From contig NZ_FCOQ01000032.1 in the NCBI RefSeq assembly GCF_900021165.1, forward strand, positions 10,111-74,110: a stretch of 64,000 nucleotides of DNA. Direction: 5' to 3'. Position 1 is the stretch's first letter. Every line of letters begins with the position of its first letter. Below the pieces are notes generated by a model, which was given only the letters and a program-made list of their open reading frames with translations, was not told the origin of the DNA and did not search any database. This DNA is from Paenibacillus phocaeensis (lineage in GTDB: Bacteria > Bacillota > Bacilli > Paenibacillales > Paenibacillaceae). A program made the position numbers and the translations under genes. Of the stretch, positions 1-8,008 are shown in pieces.

Positions 1-411
1 AATAGCCAGATCTTGCTCGATATAGCTGTTCAGACTGGTATGAATCACGGAAAATTGCTTAATATAATTCAGGTCGTCTTCCGTAAAATCCCAAGCTTTT
101 TCCTTGGCGATCCCGCCCTTGTTCGAGCCGAGAAATACACGGTCGCCGTTTTCCAGCGTAACCCGCGCATACCCGTTCTCCCCTTCAAAATTCCGGCAAT
201 GGCTATGCTCTATCTTCAATTCATCCAGCACCCGCTGGATATAGTGGGCGACAGGGTCGTTGCCGAATTTGCCCAAATAAGACGCTTCCATTTCACACAT
301 TCTGGCATAAGCGCAGAAGTTCAAGGCGTTTCCACCAGGGTACATCATCCCCTGGTGGACATACTTGTCTACTACGTTGTCGCCGATGCCGATCACCTTA
401 TAGTTGTCCAT
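1..411 (-). CDS. frlD: Fructoselysine 6-kinase (PfkB family), 3' end cut off by window edge
   Basis: The first 137 residues of a PfkB-family sugar kinase are visible; the rest lies left of the window. The protein opens with a KVIGIGDNVVDKY stretch, followed by a YPGGNALNF substrate-binding segment and a YLGKFGNDPVA stretch, all typical of the N-terminal half of fructoselysine kinases. In the Frl pathway it phosphorylates fructoselysine to fructoselysine 6-phosphate, the substrate of the FrlB deglycase encoded immediately upstream. Its ATG (409-411) shares a base with the frlB stop in a TAATG overlap, which indicates translational coupling. A related sugar kinase cannot be excluded without the C-terminal half, but the FrlB neighbour supports this call. 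Confidence 0.85.
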   Translation of the reverse strand, partial: MDNYKVIGIGDNVVDKYVHQGMMYPGGNALNFCAYARMCEMEASYLGKFGNDPVAHYIQRVLDELKIEHSHCRNFEGENGYARVTLENGDRVFLGSNKGGIAKEKAWDFTEDDLNYIKQFSVIHTSLNSYIEQDLAI

Positions 412-1385
412 TAATACTCAACCTTCCACATATATCTGCGAGTTGTAAGCGGATGCTCTCTTTCCGCCGCCAAAGCTTGATTATAAACCGGATAGACGTT
501 ATTAAACAGGGAGTGGTTGAAGTAATCGACCACGGAACCGTCGATGGTGGACAGGCCCAAATCCTTGGCGTCGAGCACTTCCACTCTCTTGGCATAACGG
601 TTCAGGAAGTTCAGCGCTCTTTCATCCAGCGGCCGGGTGCTTCCTTCGGAAATCTGAATGACGAACGGAATTTCCGCATCGGTAATCTCAAACGGCCCGT
701 GGAAAAATTCGCCCGAATGAATGCTGGAGGAGTTGATCCACTGCATTTCCATGAAGATACAGATGCTTTCCATGTAGGCAGCCCCGTAACCGGCACCGCT
801 GGCCATGGTGTAAATGACGTTATCCTCTATGTGATTTTTGGCGAACGTCAGCGCGCGTTTGGCCACATGTTTGCAAGCGTTTTTAACAATCTGATCGATT
901 TTGGCCACGCCGTCGAGGAATTGATGATAATGCTCGTATCCCTCAGTTTGGTTCAATGCCTCTACCGCCGTCAACAGGGCTTTTATGGTTTTTTCACCGG
1001 CGATATCCTTGCCTTCGCCAAAGGTATATTTCACCACATAATCCGCGTGCTCCGTAATTGGCGAATCCGTAAGCCAGGTTAACGCAATGACCGGAACGCC
1101 TGCCTTCTTGCCCAACTCGGCCGCTTTCACCGTCTCCGGCGTATTGCCTTTGTGCGAGGCGACCACCAGCACCGAATTTTCGCCAAAGGCTTTAGGCGTG
1201 TTGTGCACAAACTCATTGCTGTTATACAGGCCTACCTTGATGTCTTTAGCCTCTTTCTCCAGGAAGGTCTTGGCTGGATAAAAAGCGCCATAAGAGCCGC
1301 CGCACGCTACATAATAAACCTGCTTAATTCCTCCGACCTCTTGTTTCCCCGCCACAATTTCTCCAATGATCTCTTTGATGTCCAT
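411..1385 (-). CDS. frlB: Fructoselysine 6-phosphate deglycase (SIS domain)
   Basis: This 324-residue SIS-domain protein resembles FrlB, which splits fructoselysine 6-phosphate into glucose 6-phosphate and lysine in the cytoplasm. Visible landmarks are the first SIS-domain phosphosugar segments ACGGSYGAF (about 27-35) and SHKGNTPET (about 77-85), and a C-terminal GEFFHGPFEI segment typical of GlmS/FrlB-type isomerase domains. An upstream in-frame ATG at 1472 exists, but the ATG at 1383-1385 is preceded by a good AAGGAG site and begins the conserved MDIKEIIGE start, so I chose it. It overlaps frlD by one base and is divergent from the GntR regulator at 1664. Confidence 0.88.
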   Translation of the reverse strand: MDIKEIIGEIVAGKQEVGGIKQVYYVACGGSYGAFYPAKTFLEKEAKDIKVGLYNSNEFVHNTPKAFGENSVLVVASHKGNTPETVKAAELGKKAGVPVIALTWLTDSPITEHADYVVKYTFGEGKDIAGEKTIKALLTAVEALNQTEGYEHYHQFLDGVAKIDQIVKNACKHVAKRALTFAKNHIEDNVIYTMASGAGYGAAYMESICIFMEMQWINSSSIHSGEFFHGPFEITDAEIPFVIQISEGSTRPLDERALNFLNRYAKRVEVLDAKDLGLSTIDGSVVDYFNHSLFNNVYPVYNQALAAEREHPLTTRRYMWKVEY

Positions 1386-1463
1386 TGTCGTCTCCTTGTA
1401 TGATACATTTAGTTTATTGCCATTCCCCACCGGTGTATTGTATTGGAATGTCTTGATGAAATA

Positions 1464-1483
1464 ATAACACATGGTAATACATT
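1464..1483. promoter_or_regulatory. Candidate FrlR operator, frlB side
   Basis: The 20-base element ATAACACATGGTAATACATT lies upstream of frlB. A near copy (16 of 20 bases identical) sits upstream of the divergent regulator at 1621-1640. The pairing of one copy per divergent transcript suggests a binding site for the GntR/UTRA regulator; this is inference. Confidence 0.45.
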
Positions 1484-1600
1484 AGGCAAGGTCCCCTGGT
1501 TAAATAAATCGAATTAAAAAAGGGATGAATACGGGCGGGCGTGTAAAATTTTCTTGCAAATACAGCGGCTTACAGGCTGTTCACTGCTTGTACATATTGT

Positions 1601-1606
1601 TATAAT
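1601..1606 (+). promoter_or_regulatory. Probable -10 element (TATAAT) for the GntR regulator
   Basis: A perfect TATAAT lies 58 bases before the start codon in the divergent intergenic region. The hexamer 17 bases upstream (TGTTCA, 1578-1583) is a weak -35 match. The candidate operator at 1621-1640 lies just downstream of the expected start point, a position suited to autorepression. Confidence 0.4.
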
Positions 1607-1620
1607 ATAAAGGCAAAGAA

Positions 1621-1640
1621 ATAACACATTATAATACAAA
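1621..1640. promoter_or_regulatory. Candidate FrlR operator, regulator side
   Basis: ATAACACATTATAATACAAA matches the element at 1464-1483 at 16 of 20 positions. It lies between the TATAAT box and the ribosome binding site of the regulator gene. Its function as operator is inferred from position and duplication only. Confidence 0.45.
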
Positions 1641-1663
1641 GCTTTTTGGAGGTAAAATAAATC

Positions 1664-2374
1664 ATGGTCGATCATACAGAATCCGCACCTTTATATAAAC
1701 AGCTGCAAGATCAAATTTTGGACTCCATCCATAACGGCACGCTGAAGCCGGGGGACAAACTCCCGACGGAATTGGAGCTCAGCGAAACCAACAACGTGAG
1801 CCGGGTCACGGTCCGCGCCGCTCTCGATTCGCTTACCTCTGACGGATATTTGGTGCGCATCCCGGGAAAAGGGACCTTTATTACGAAAGAGAAGATCAAG
1901 AAAAACGTCACGGAGACGATTGGATTCACCGACACCTGTAAGCTGCAAAACAAAGTGCCTGGGGCAAAAGTGATCAAGTGCGTGATTGAAGAGGCTACCG
2001 CTGCGGATCAGGAGCATTTGGGTTTAAAACCCGGGGATAAGGTCATTAACATCGAAAGAATCAGATTTGCCGACGAGGTTCCCGTGTCTGTGGAATATAC
2101 CCGGCTTCCTTCGGCTTTTTCCTTTTTGCTGCAGGAGGATTTGAATCATAAATCCTTGTACGAAATTTTAAGAAACAAGCACAAGATTACCTTTGGCATT
2201 TCCCGTAAATATATCGTGATGGAATACGCTTCCTTCGATGTGGCCGCTTACTTAAATATCGAAGAAGGCCATCCCCTGCTGTGCATCCGGAGTACGGTCA
2301 GCAGCACGGACGGCCAGAAGATCCATCGTTCCAAACAATTGATCTTGGGGGACAGGTTCGAGCTGATTGTATAA
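1664..2374 (+). CDS. frlR: GntR-family transcriptional regulator with UTRA domain (FrlR-like)
   Basis: The 236-residue protein has an N-terminal GntR winged helix (about 6-75, with APLYKQLQDQILDSI, a GDKLPTELELSE recognition region and GYLVRIPGKGTFI wing) and a C-terminal UTRA ligand-binding domain (about 95-232). HutC/FrlR-type regulators sense a phosphosugar or amino acid derivative; beside frlB and frlD the likely effector is fructoselysine 6-phosphate. The start is supported by a TTGGAGGT site 10 bases upstream. It is transcribed away from frlBD across a 278-base region with two matching 20-base elements, one per promoter. A strong terminator follows directly. Confidence 0.8.
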   Translation: MVDHTESAPLYKQLQDQILDSIHNGTLKPGDKLPTELELSETNNVSRVTVRAALDSLTSDGYLVRIPGKGTFITKEKIKKNVTETIGFTDTCKLQNKVPGAKVIKCVIEEATAADQEHLGLKPGDKVINIERIRFADEVPVSVEYTRLPSAFSFLLQEDLNHKSLYEILRNKHKITFGISRKYIVMEYASFDVAAYLNIEEGHPLLCIRSTVSSTDGQKIHRSKQLILGDRFELIV

Positions 2375-2376
2375 TC

Positions 2377-2420
2377 AAAAAGGCTATTTCGTGTTAATAC
2401 CGACGAAATAGCCTTTTTTT
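2377..2420. terminator. Bidirectional intrinsic terminator
   Basis: GGCTATTTCGT (2382-2392) pairs perfectly with ACGAAATAGCC (2403-2413), flanked by A and T runs. It can end both frlR (plus) and the permease gene (minus). Confidence 0.9.
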
Positions 2421-2443
2421 GATCGGGTTGTTTTCGGGCTGGT

Positions 2444-3535
2444 TTACAACGTTTCCCATCGGGATCTGAAGAACAGCTTGTAAAGCCGCTTCCAGGCGAT
2501 TTTGATCAGCATATAGACCGGAATAACGACCAGCATACCGATGATGCCGAACCAATTCCCGCTCCCCAGCACAAGCAGAATCGTCGTTACCGGATGGATG
2601 TCCAGCTTTTTTCCAAACACGTAGGGTGAGATGACATTATCCTGAATCTGCTGCGACAGCAAAATAATGATCAGCGACCAAATACCGGTGGAGGGGGACT
2701 GAATCAGACCGATGATCACAATGGGAATCGCGGAGATGATGGCCCCGAACAAAGGGATAAAGTTCAGAACGACCGCAATCGTCGTCAACAACAACGCATA
2801 GGGCAGCCCAATGATCAGGAAACCGATAAACATCAGCACGCCCAGCGCTGCATTTACGATCACCCGGCCGATAATATAATCGTTTAGCGCTTTGTCCATG
2901 TCACGGGCAACGCGAAACACTTCCTTCCGGTAGCGGATCGGAGAGAGCTTGACGAGGCTGCGTTTGAAGTGATGCCCTTCCTTTAGCATGTAGTAGAGCA
3001 GAATCGGGAACGTGAACAGCACGATCGCAAATTGGGACACGAAAGAGACAAAACCGCTCAGGTAATTCGTCAAGAAAGAGATCCCCTTGCTCAAGTACTC
3101 CGTGAAATTCGCGGCTAACCCGGAATCGGATGGAATAATGGACGAGAGGAAAGGAGTTTCCCCCCATTCCTTCAACTGGGCATCCAGCAGATTCACAAAG
3201 TGGGGAATGTTTTGCACCAAATTGAACAATTGAGTTTGCAGCAGCGGCCATACCCCGGCGATAAATCCAATGGCCAAGATCGCCAGGATGACAAATAGGA
3301 TCAGGATGGCGAGCCCCCGCTTGATCCTATACTGTTCCATGTACTGAACGACGGGGCGAAGCAAATAGTAAAAAAAGCCGGCCAGCAATATCGGAATCAG
3401 AATGGCTCCGAGCACGGCCTGCATAGGGAGGAAGAAAGGCCTCACCAGGGAAAACACATAAACGATGGCCAGCAGAATCAAGACGAATTTCGCTCCGCGG
3501 GTCCATCTCTCCAGCAAATTCATACACATCAGCAC
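2444..3535 (-). CDS. AI-2E family / PerM-type membrane permease
   Basis: The 363-residue polytopic membrane protein has the layout of the PerM/AI-2E exporter family: two hydrophobic segments near the N terminus, a soluble amphipathic region (about 100-150), then a cluster of C-terminal membrane spans with the conserved motifs LTTIAVVLNFIPLFGAIIS and PYVFGKKLDIHPV. Family members have been linked to autoinducer-2 export, sodium-proton antiport or envelope stress, so the substrate is unknown. The reading frame begins at a GTG (3535), but ATG codons at 3529 or 3523 could equally be used. It stands alone between terminators and is not obviously part of the sugar operon that follows. Confidence 0.8.
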   Translation of the reverse strand: MLMCMNLLERWTRGAKFVLILLAIVYVFSLVRPFFLPMQAVLGAILIPILLAGFFYYLLRPVVQYMEQYRIKRGLAILILFVILAILAIGFIAGVWPLLQTQLFNLVQNIPHFVNLLDAQLKEWGETPFLSSIIPSDSGLAANFTEYLSKGISFLTNYLSGFVSFVSQFAIVLFTFPILLYYMLKEGHHFKRSLVKLSPIRYRKEVFRVARDMDKALNDYIIGRVIVNAALGVLMFIGFLIIGLPYALLLTTIAVVLNFIPLFGAIISAIPIVIIGLIQSPSTGIWSLIIILLSQQIQDNVISPYVFGKKLDIHPVTTILLVLGSGNWFGIIGMLVVIPVYMLIKIAWKRLYKLFFRSRWETL

Positions 3536-3591
3536 CTAACTTTTGAATTATCGAATACGATATCTCTATTATAACTTTGAATCGACCCGAA

Positions 3592-3631
3592 AATAAAATC
3601 GTACCCAGGGACAACGTCCTTAGGTACGATC
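3592..3631 (-). terminator. Intrinsic terminator of the sugar-uptake operon
   Basis: On the minus strand ATCGTACC and GGTACGAT arms, with an inner GGAC/GTCC pairing, form a hairpin followed by a T-rich tract. It lies just beyond the stop of the beta-phosphoglucomutase gene and so closes the operon that begins at 11686. Confidence 0.75.
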
Positions 3632-3655
3632 GAAAAGAAGCGGATATATTCATGT

Positions 3656-4321
3656 TCAGCCAATCCCGTAAGCTTCCAGAATCCCGTCCAGCGTGAGGCG
3701 TGACGTATCGTCGACCCGGTACTTCGCTTCGCGCAAAGCATCCGGCGACCCGATGCCGACCGAAAACATACCTGCGTCGTTGATCGCTGTGATGCCGGCC
3801 TCCGAGTCTTCCACGCCGATGCACGTTTCGTACGGTAGCCCGAAATGATCCGCAGCGTTGACGAACGTTTCGGGATGCGGTTTGCCGAAGCGGATTTGAC
3901 CGGCGTCGACGATATAATCGAACGCATCGGCCAGGCCGAGCCGCTCCAGAACAAGCTTGGCGTTCCGGCTTGCCGAGCCCAAAGCGAGCAGAATATTGGC
4001 GCTCCGGATCTCGTTCAGCAACCCGTCGATCCCCGGCAGCCGATCGCTCGGCCGGATCGTTTCAATCAGTTCCTGATACAGCGCGTTCTTTTGGGTTGCC
4101 CACTGTTCTTTTTCACCCGGGGATAGGCGTAGCGGACGGGGAGCGGCCGCGAGAATCCGTTCCAGCGACTCCATCCGGCTCACTCCCTTCAGCCGTTCAT
4201 TCAGAGCGCGGTCAACCGGGATGCCGAGCTGTTCCCCAATTTGTTTCCAAGCCAGGTAGTGGAACTCCGCCGTGTCCGTGAGGACGCCGTCCAGGTCAAA
4301 AATGAATGCCTTCGGTTGCAT
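3656..4321 (-). CDS. pgmB: Beta-phosphoglucomutase (HAD superfamily)
   Basis: This 221-residue HAD protein matches beta-phosphoglucomutase closely. It has the DLDGVLTDTAE catalytic loop (Asp9 nucleophile, Asp11 acid/base), the diagnostic cap-domain LKGVSR motif, the GSASRN segment, the KPHPE lysine loop and the VEDSEAG metal-binding loop. The enzyme converts beta-glucose 1-phosphate to glucose 6-phosphate. Beta-glucose 1-phosphate normally comes from a glycoside phosphorylase, so its place at the end of an operon with an ABC importer and a family 3 glycosidase suggests phosphorolytic sugar cleavage. It is five bases downstream of the esterase gene and is followed by a terminator. Confidence 0.9.
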   Translation of the reverse strand: MQPKAFIFDLDGVLTDTAEFHYLAWKQIGEQLGIPVDRALNERLKGVSRMESLERILAAAPRPLRLSPGEKEQWATQKNALYQELIETIRPSDRLPGIDGLLNEIRSANILLALGSASRNAKLVLERLGLADAFDYIVDAGQIRFGKPHPETFVNAADHFGLPYETCIGVEDSEAGITAINDAGMFSVGIGSPDALREAKYRVDDTSRLTLDGILEAYGIG

Positions 4322-4326
4322 GTTCC

Positions 4327-5205
4327 TTAACGTCCTCTCCCTTGCTCAAGCCATTTGGCGCTCAATTCCACCCAAGCGCCGAGGCTGAGCGAATTGACCT
4401 GCTCCTCCGGCTTGACGGTCGCATCGCCGAGCGACATGCCGTGCGGCCCTTTCTCGAATAAATGCAGTTCGCACGGTACTTGATATTCAAACAGTTTACT
4501 AGCCAATCCAAGCAAGTCGGTAGGCAAAATGACGCTGTCTTCGTAAGTTCCCCAGATAAAGGTGCGGGGCAAATCCCCGTTCACATATTGCAGGAGATTA
4601 AGCGACCGCTCTTCCTCTTCAGATAAATTCTCTTTGCCCATCAGGATTTCCCGGATGTTCGGGCCGCGGAAATCCGGAATTAAGCCTTTTTCCATCAACT
4701 CGATGACAAACGGCGGGGTTTCCGTCGAACGCGGCTCCAAGGTAACGGCCGGATAACCAAGAATTAACTGGTTCGGTTTGATTTGCTCCGGGGTAAGTCC
4801 AATCTCGTCGGTAATCCTTGCATCTTGATAATAAATTCCGAGGCTTAACGCTAAATTTCCGCCGGCGGAAAATCCGGCGACACTGATATCATTCGCATCC
4901 ACCAGCCATTCGCCGGCCCGCTCCCGGATGATCGACATCGCCTTGGCCAGTTCGCGGAGCGCCGTCGGGAACGGGTTCTCGATCTTAACGGAATAACTCA
5001 GCACAAAGGCATGATACCCCATTCTGGCGAATGCCAGCGCCACGGGTTCTCCTTCATTTTGGGAGACGAAGGCGTATCCTCCCCCCGGACAGATCAGAAC
5101 GGCAGGACGGATCAAATCTTTCCGCTCGTACTCCCCGTTTTCCTGGACGTAGGTCGTCAAGGTGGCCGAGGAATGTTCGAATAGCTTTATCGTTTCATGT
5201 ATCAT
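4327..5205 (-). CDS. Alpha/beta hydrolase, acyl- or acetylesterase-like
   Basis: The 292-residue alpha/beta hydrolase has an oxyanion segment CPGGGY (39-44), the nucleophile elbow GFSAGG with Ser113, and a likely catalytic His in KGPHGMSLGD near residue 257. This is the layout of BD-FAE/acetyl esterases that strip acetyl or feruloyl groups from plant sugars. No signal peptide is visible, so it probably acts in the cytoplasm on imported, acylated oligosaccharides. It lies 15 bases downstream of the family 3 glycosidase gene in the same operon. The exact acyl group cannot be told from sequence. Confidence 0.8.
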   Translation of the reverse strand: MIHETIKLFEHSSATLTTYVQENGEYERKDLIRPAVLICPGGGYAFVSQNEGEPVALAFARMGYHAFVLSYSVKIENPFPTALRELAKAMSIIRERAGEWLVDANDISVAGFSAGGNLALSLGIYYQDARITDEIGLTPEQIKPNQLILGYPAVTLEPRSTETPPFVIELMEKGLIPDFRGPNIREILMGKENLSEEEERSLNLLQYVNGDLPRTFIWGTYEDSVILPTDLLGLASKLFEYQVPCELHLFEKGPHGMSLGDATVKPEEQVNSLSLGAWVELSAKWLEQGRGR

Positions 5206-5220
5206 CGGTGTTCCTTCTTT

Positions 5221-6924
5221 CTATAATCGGGTATCCCATTTTCCGCAAAACGGATCGACAGGACTCTTGCCTTTGAATTCCGACCGTCCCACCAGTTTCC
5301 GCACCAGCAGGGGCAAGGTATAATCGTTGACCCCATACGTATTGATATAGGTTTTCACGCGGGGAACATCCAGCAAATGATAAGGATTTTCCGTGGAAAT
5401 AAACAAAGTCGGGATCGACTCCATGTAAATCGGGACATTGATCCCCATCGGATTGATCCATTCGATGCGCACGGTGGTCTGATTTGACTTGGTCGCCAGA
5501 TTGCACAAGTAAATGATCAGATCGTATCGATCCTTCATCTCCGTAAACGACCCCTGCAGTCCTTCGTAAACGCCGCTCGGTTCGAAACGGGTCACCTCGA
5601 AGCCTTCGGCTTCCAGGAGCGGAATGAATGACGCCGCCAGCCCATTCTCTTTGCTATAGCCAAGCGCGTTCGCTTCGCTTTCAATATCGTAGAGCAGCAC
5701 CCGCTTGTAGCGGTCGCAGGTGATGGGCAGCACGCCGGGTTGTTCCTTCACCAGCGTGATGGACCGGTCGGCGACCTGCTCGGCGATGCTCAAATGCCGC
5801 TCGTTTCTCAGAACCGCCGCCGCCGTTTCCGGGGAAGGGAGGTTGTTCTTCCGATGCAGACCTAACGAAGCCTTCAACCCGAGGATCCGCATTACGGCTT
5901 CATCCAGCCTTTCCCTTGACAGCAGACCGGTTTCCAAGCCCCGCTTCATGAAGGCGACATCCTCCTCCAGGTTTTTGGTGAAAAGGAACATGTCGCACCC
6001 GTTTTCGATCGACTTCGGCACCAGCTCGTTCCGCGGCATCGGAATATTCATGCCCGCCATCGTGGTCGCATCGGTCAGAATCAGGCCGTTAAAGCCAAGC
6101 TGTTCTCTCAGCAAGCCGTTCAGCAGTTCTTTGGCGAGCGAAGCCGGCAAGATCTCTTCATCCCGAAGCGACGGATCCAGCTTCTTCGAATATTCGGGCA
6201 GCGCGATATGCCCGATCATCACGGTCTTGGCGCCTTCGTCGATCAAATGCCGGTAAATGTCCCCAAACGTGCGGTCCCATTCGTCGGGGGTCAACGTGTT
6301 GACGGAGGTCACCAGATGCTGGTCCCTTTCATCCACGCCGTCCCCGGGAAAATGCTTGATGGATACAGCCATTCCCTGCTCTTGAGCCCCTTTGACATAA
6401 GCCGCGCCCATGCGCTTCACCCGCTCCGGATCGCTGCCGAAGGTTCGCGTATTGGTAATCGGATTGCGAAAGTTAAAATCCACGTCGACGACGGGCGCGA
6501 AAGCGTAGTTCGCGCCAACGCTGCTTCCTTCCAGGGCACAAATCCGCCCCAGTTGGTAAGCAAGCTCCGTGTCGTCGGTGGCCGCGATCGCCAGATTCGA
6601 ACCGACTTTCGTGCCGTCCTTCGTAATGCCCTGGCCGCCGGCTTCCAGATTGGCCGCGATCAGCAGCGGGATTGGGGCGGAAGACTGCAGCGTGGAAACC
6701 GCAGCCATCACGCTGTCCTTATCCATCGAGCGGCACATCAGCCCGCCGACGCCGATTTCCCCGGCCAGTCTTTTTAAGAACGGCTCGTCCTGTTGATAAC
6801 CAACCATAAAAAACAACTGACCGATTTTCTCGTCCGTCGTCAACCCGTCCAAGGTTGATTTCACCCACTCCAAATCCTCATTACTCAAATGAAACGGCTT
6901 CTCTCTCAGCACATTGAAGTTCAT
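5221..6924 (-). CDS. Glycoside hydrolase family 3, NagZ-type (possible phosphorylase)
   Basis: The 567-residue protein is a two-domain GH3 enzyme. Seen in the barrel domain are KHFPGDG (190-196), followed by the Asp201-Gln-His203 dyad that replaces the usual glutamate acid/base in NagZ-type enzymes, and LILTD with the nucleophile Asp285. The C-terminal part (about 390-567) is an alpha/beta sandwich-like domain. Enzymes with this dyad include beta-N-acetylhexosaminidases and glycoside phosphorylases. With a beta-phosphoglucomutase two genes downstream, phosphorolysis yielding a beta-sugar phosphate is plausible but is inference. No signal peptide is seen, so it acts on imported substrate. Start ATG has a GAGGGGAG site upstream. 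Confidence 0.85.
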   Translation of the reverse strand: MNFNVLREKPFHLSNEDLEWVKSTLDGLTTDEKIGQLFFMVGYQQDEPFLKRLAGEIGVGGLMCRSMDKDSVMAAVSTLQSSAPIPLLIAANLEAGGQGITKDGTKVGSNLAIAATDDTELAYQLGRICALEGSSVGANYAFAPVVDVDFNFRNPITNTRTFGSDPERVKRMGAAYVKGAQEQGMAVSIKHFPGDGVDERDQHLVTSVNTLTPDEWDRTFGDIYRHLIDEGAKTVMIGHIALPEYSKKLDPSLRDEEILPASLAKELLNGLLREQLGFNGLILTDATTMAGMNIPMPRNELVPKSIENGCDMFLFTKNLEEDVAFMKRGLETGLLSRERLDEAVMRILGLKASLGLHRKNNLPSPETAAAVLRNERHLSIAEQVADRSITLVKEQPGVLPITCDRYKRVLLYDIESEANALGYSKENGLAASFIPLLEAEGFEVTRFEPSGVYEGLQGSFTEMKDRYDLIIYLCNLATKSNQTTVRIEWINPMGINVPIYMESIPTLFISTENPYHLLDVPRVKTYINTYGVNDYTLPLLVRKLVGRSEFKGKSPVDPFCGKWDTRL

Positions 6925-6960
6925 CCTATATGTTTCTCCCCTCTCCTCAAGTTCGCTCTT

Positions 6961-7953
6961 CTATGCGCTCGCCTTGCTCCCCGCTTTGGCCCGGCCCAAG
7001 AATGACCGAATCCGTTCCTGATTTGTGGTAAAGGCCATGAATCCGACAATAAACACCCCGATCACGACGCTTTGCAGGGAACTGTTGATCCCCAGCACGA
7101 CCATCCCATAGGACAGGGCATTCATCCCGAGCGCTCCGGCAAAGATGCCCAGGGACAAGTTCGTGAACTGCGCCAGATACAACCCCATCAACACAGGCGC
7201 CATGGAGGAAAACATCAAGGCGGTGGAGCTCAGATTGCCGGCAGGCGAGACCAACACGGTAGAAGCATTGAGAACGGCAGCGATGCCCAGGAGTACGCCG
7301 ACCACCAAGTAGGTCAACAAGATATTTTTCTTCTCCTTCACGCCCATGTTCACCGCAAGTTTAGGATGGGCCGACAAGGATCTCGTATCGTAGCCGAATT
7401 GGGTATGGCTCAGCAAGAAGTAAAAGGCCACCATAATCAGCGCAAGCAAGATATAGATCAAAGGAGGTCTGGCGAAGATCGTCAGGTTGGCATGCATGAA
7501 CAACTGGGATCCCGAACCCCCGTAGACGAGGCCGGATAAGGCCTCGTACATCATCACTACGCCGAGGGACACGATGAGGGTTGGCACCCGAATCCACAGA
7601 TAGAGGAGCCCTTCCACCAGACTGAGCAGCACCGCTACACCGACGGTAATCGCCAGCAACATCACCGGCCCCAGACCCAGATCAATCGTCAAATTGCTGC
7701 CGATAATGCCGGCAAGCATGATGATAATGCCGGGGGCGAAATCCCATCTTCCGCCGGACAGGGGCAGCGCAATGGCATAGGCCGTAATTGTCGTCAGCAC
7801 GCTGCCTCTCACAATCCGGTCGAAGGCGCCGGAAGAGACGTAACCCATTTTGCCCATGAGAAGCGTCACGATCAGAATAACGACATACACCGCGATCGGA
7901 AAAATGAAGGTTTTCAGCAGGTTCACTGCTTGTTTCTTAATCATGACTTGCAT
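6961..7953 (-). CDS. Sugar ABC transporter permease (ribose/galactofuranose type), second permease
   Basis: The 330-residue protein has about ten hydrophobic segments and the BPD_transp_2 pattern of RbsC/YtfT/YjfF-type permeases, including an ALPLSGGRWDFAPGIIIMLAG region equivalent to the conserved GGIDLSVG loop. It forms the membrane channel together with the permease at 9193-10146, since two distinct permeases flank the binding protein gene as in YtfT/YjfF pairs. It lies 36 bases upstream of the GH3 gene. Transport direction is import, driven by the ATPase at 10166. The start ATG follows a GGAGTG site. Confidence 0.85.
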   Translation of the reverse strand: MQVMIKKQAVNLLKTFIFPIAVYVVILIVTLLMGKMGYVSSGAFDRIVRGSVLTTITAYAIALPLSGGRWDFAPGIIIMLAGIIGSNLTIDLGLGPVMLLAITVGVAVLLSLVEGLLYLWIRVPTLIVSLGVVMMYEALSGLVYGGSGSQLFMHANLTIFARPPLIYILLALIMVAFYFLLSHTQFGYDTRSLSAHPKLAVNMGVKEKKNILLTYLVVGVLLGIAAVLNASTVLVSPAGNLSSTALMFSSMAPVLMGLYLAQFTNLSLGIFAGALGMNALSYGMVVLGINSSLQSVVIGVFIVGFMAFTTNQERIRSFLGRAKAGSKASA

Positions 7954-8008
7954 AGTTTCACTCCATTATCCGCTTGCCCGTCAGACTTCTTCCCCAAGCA
8001 AGCATGGT

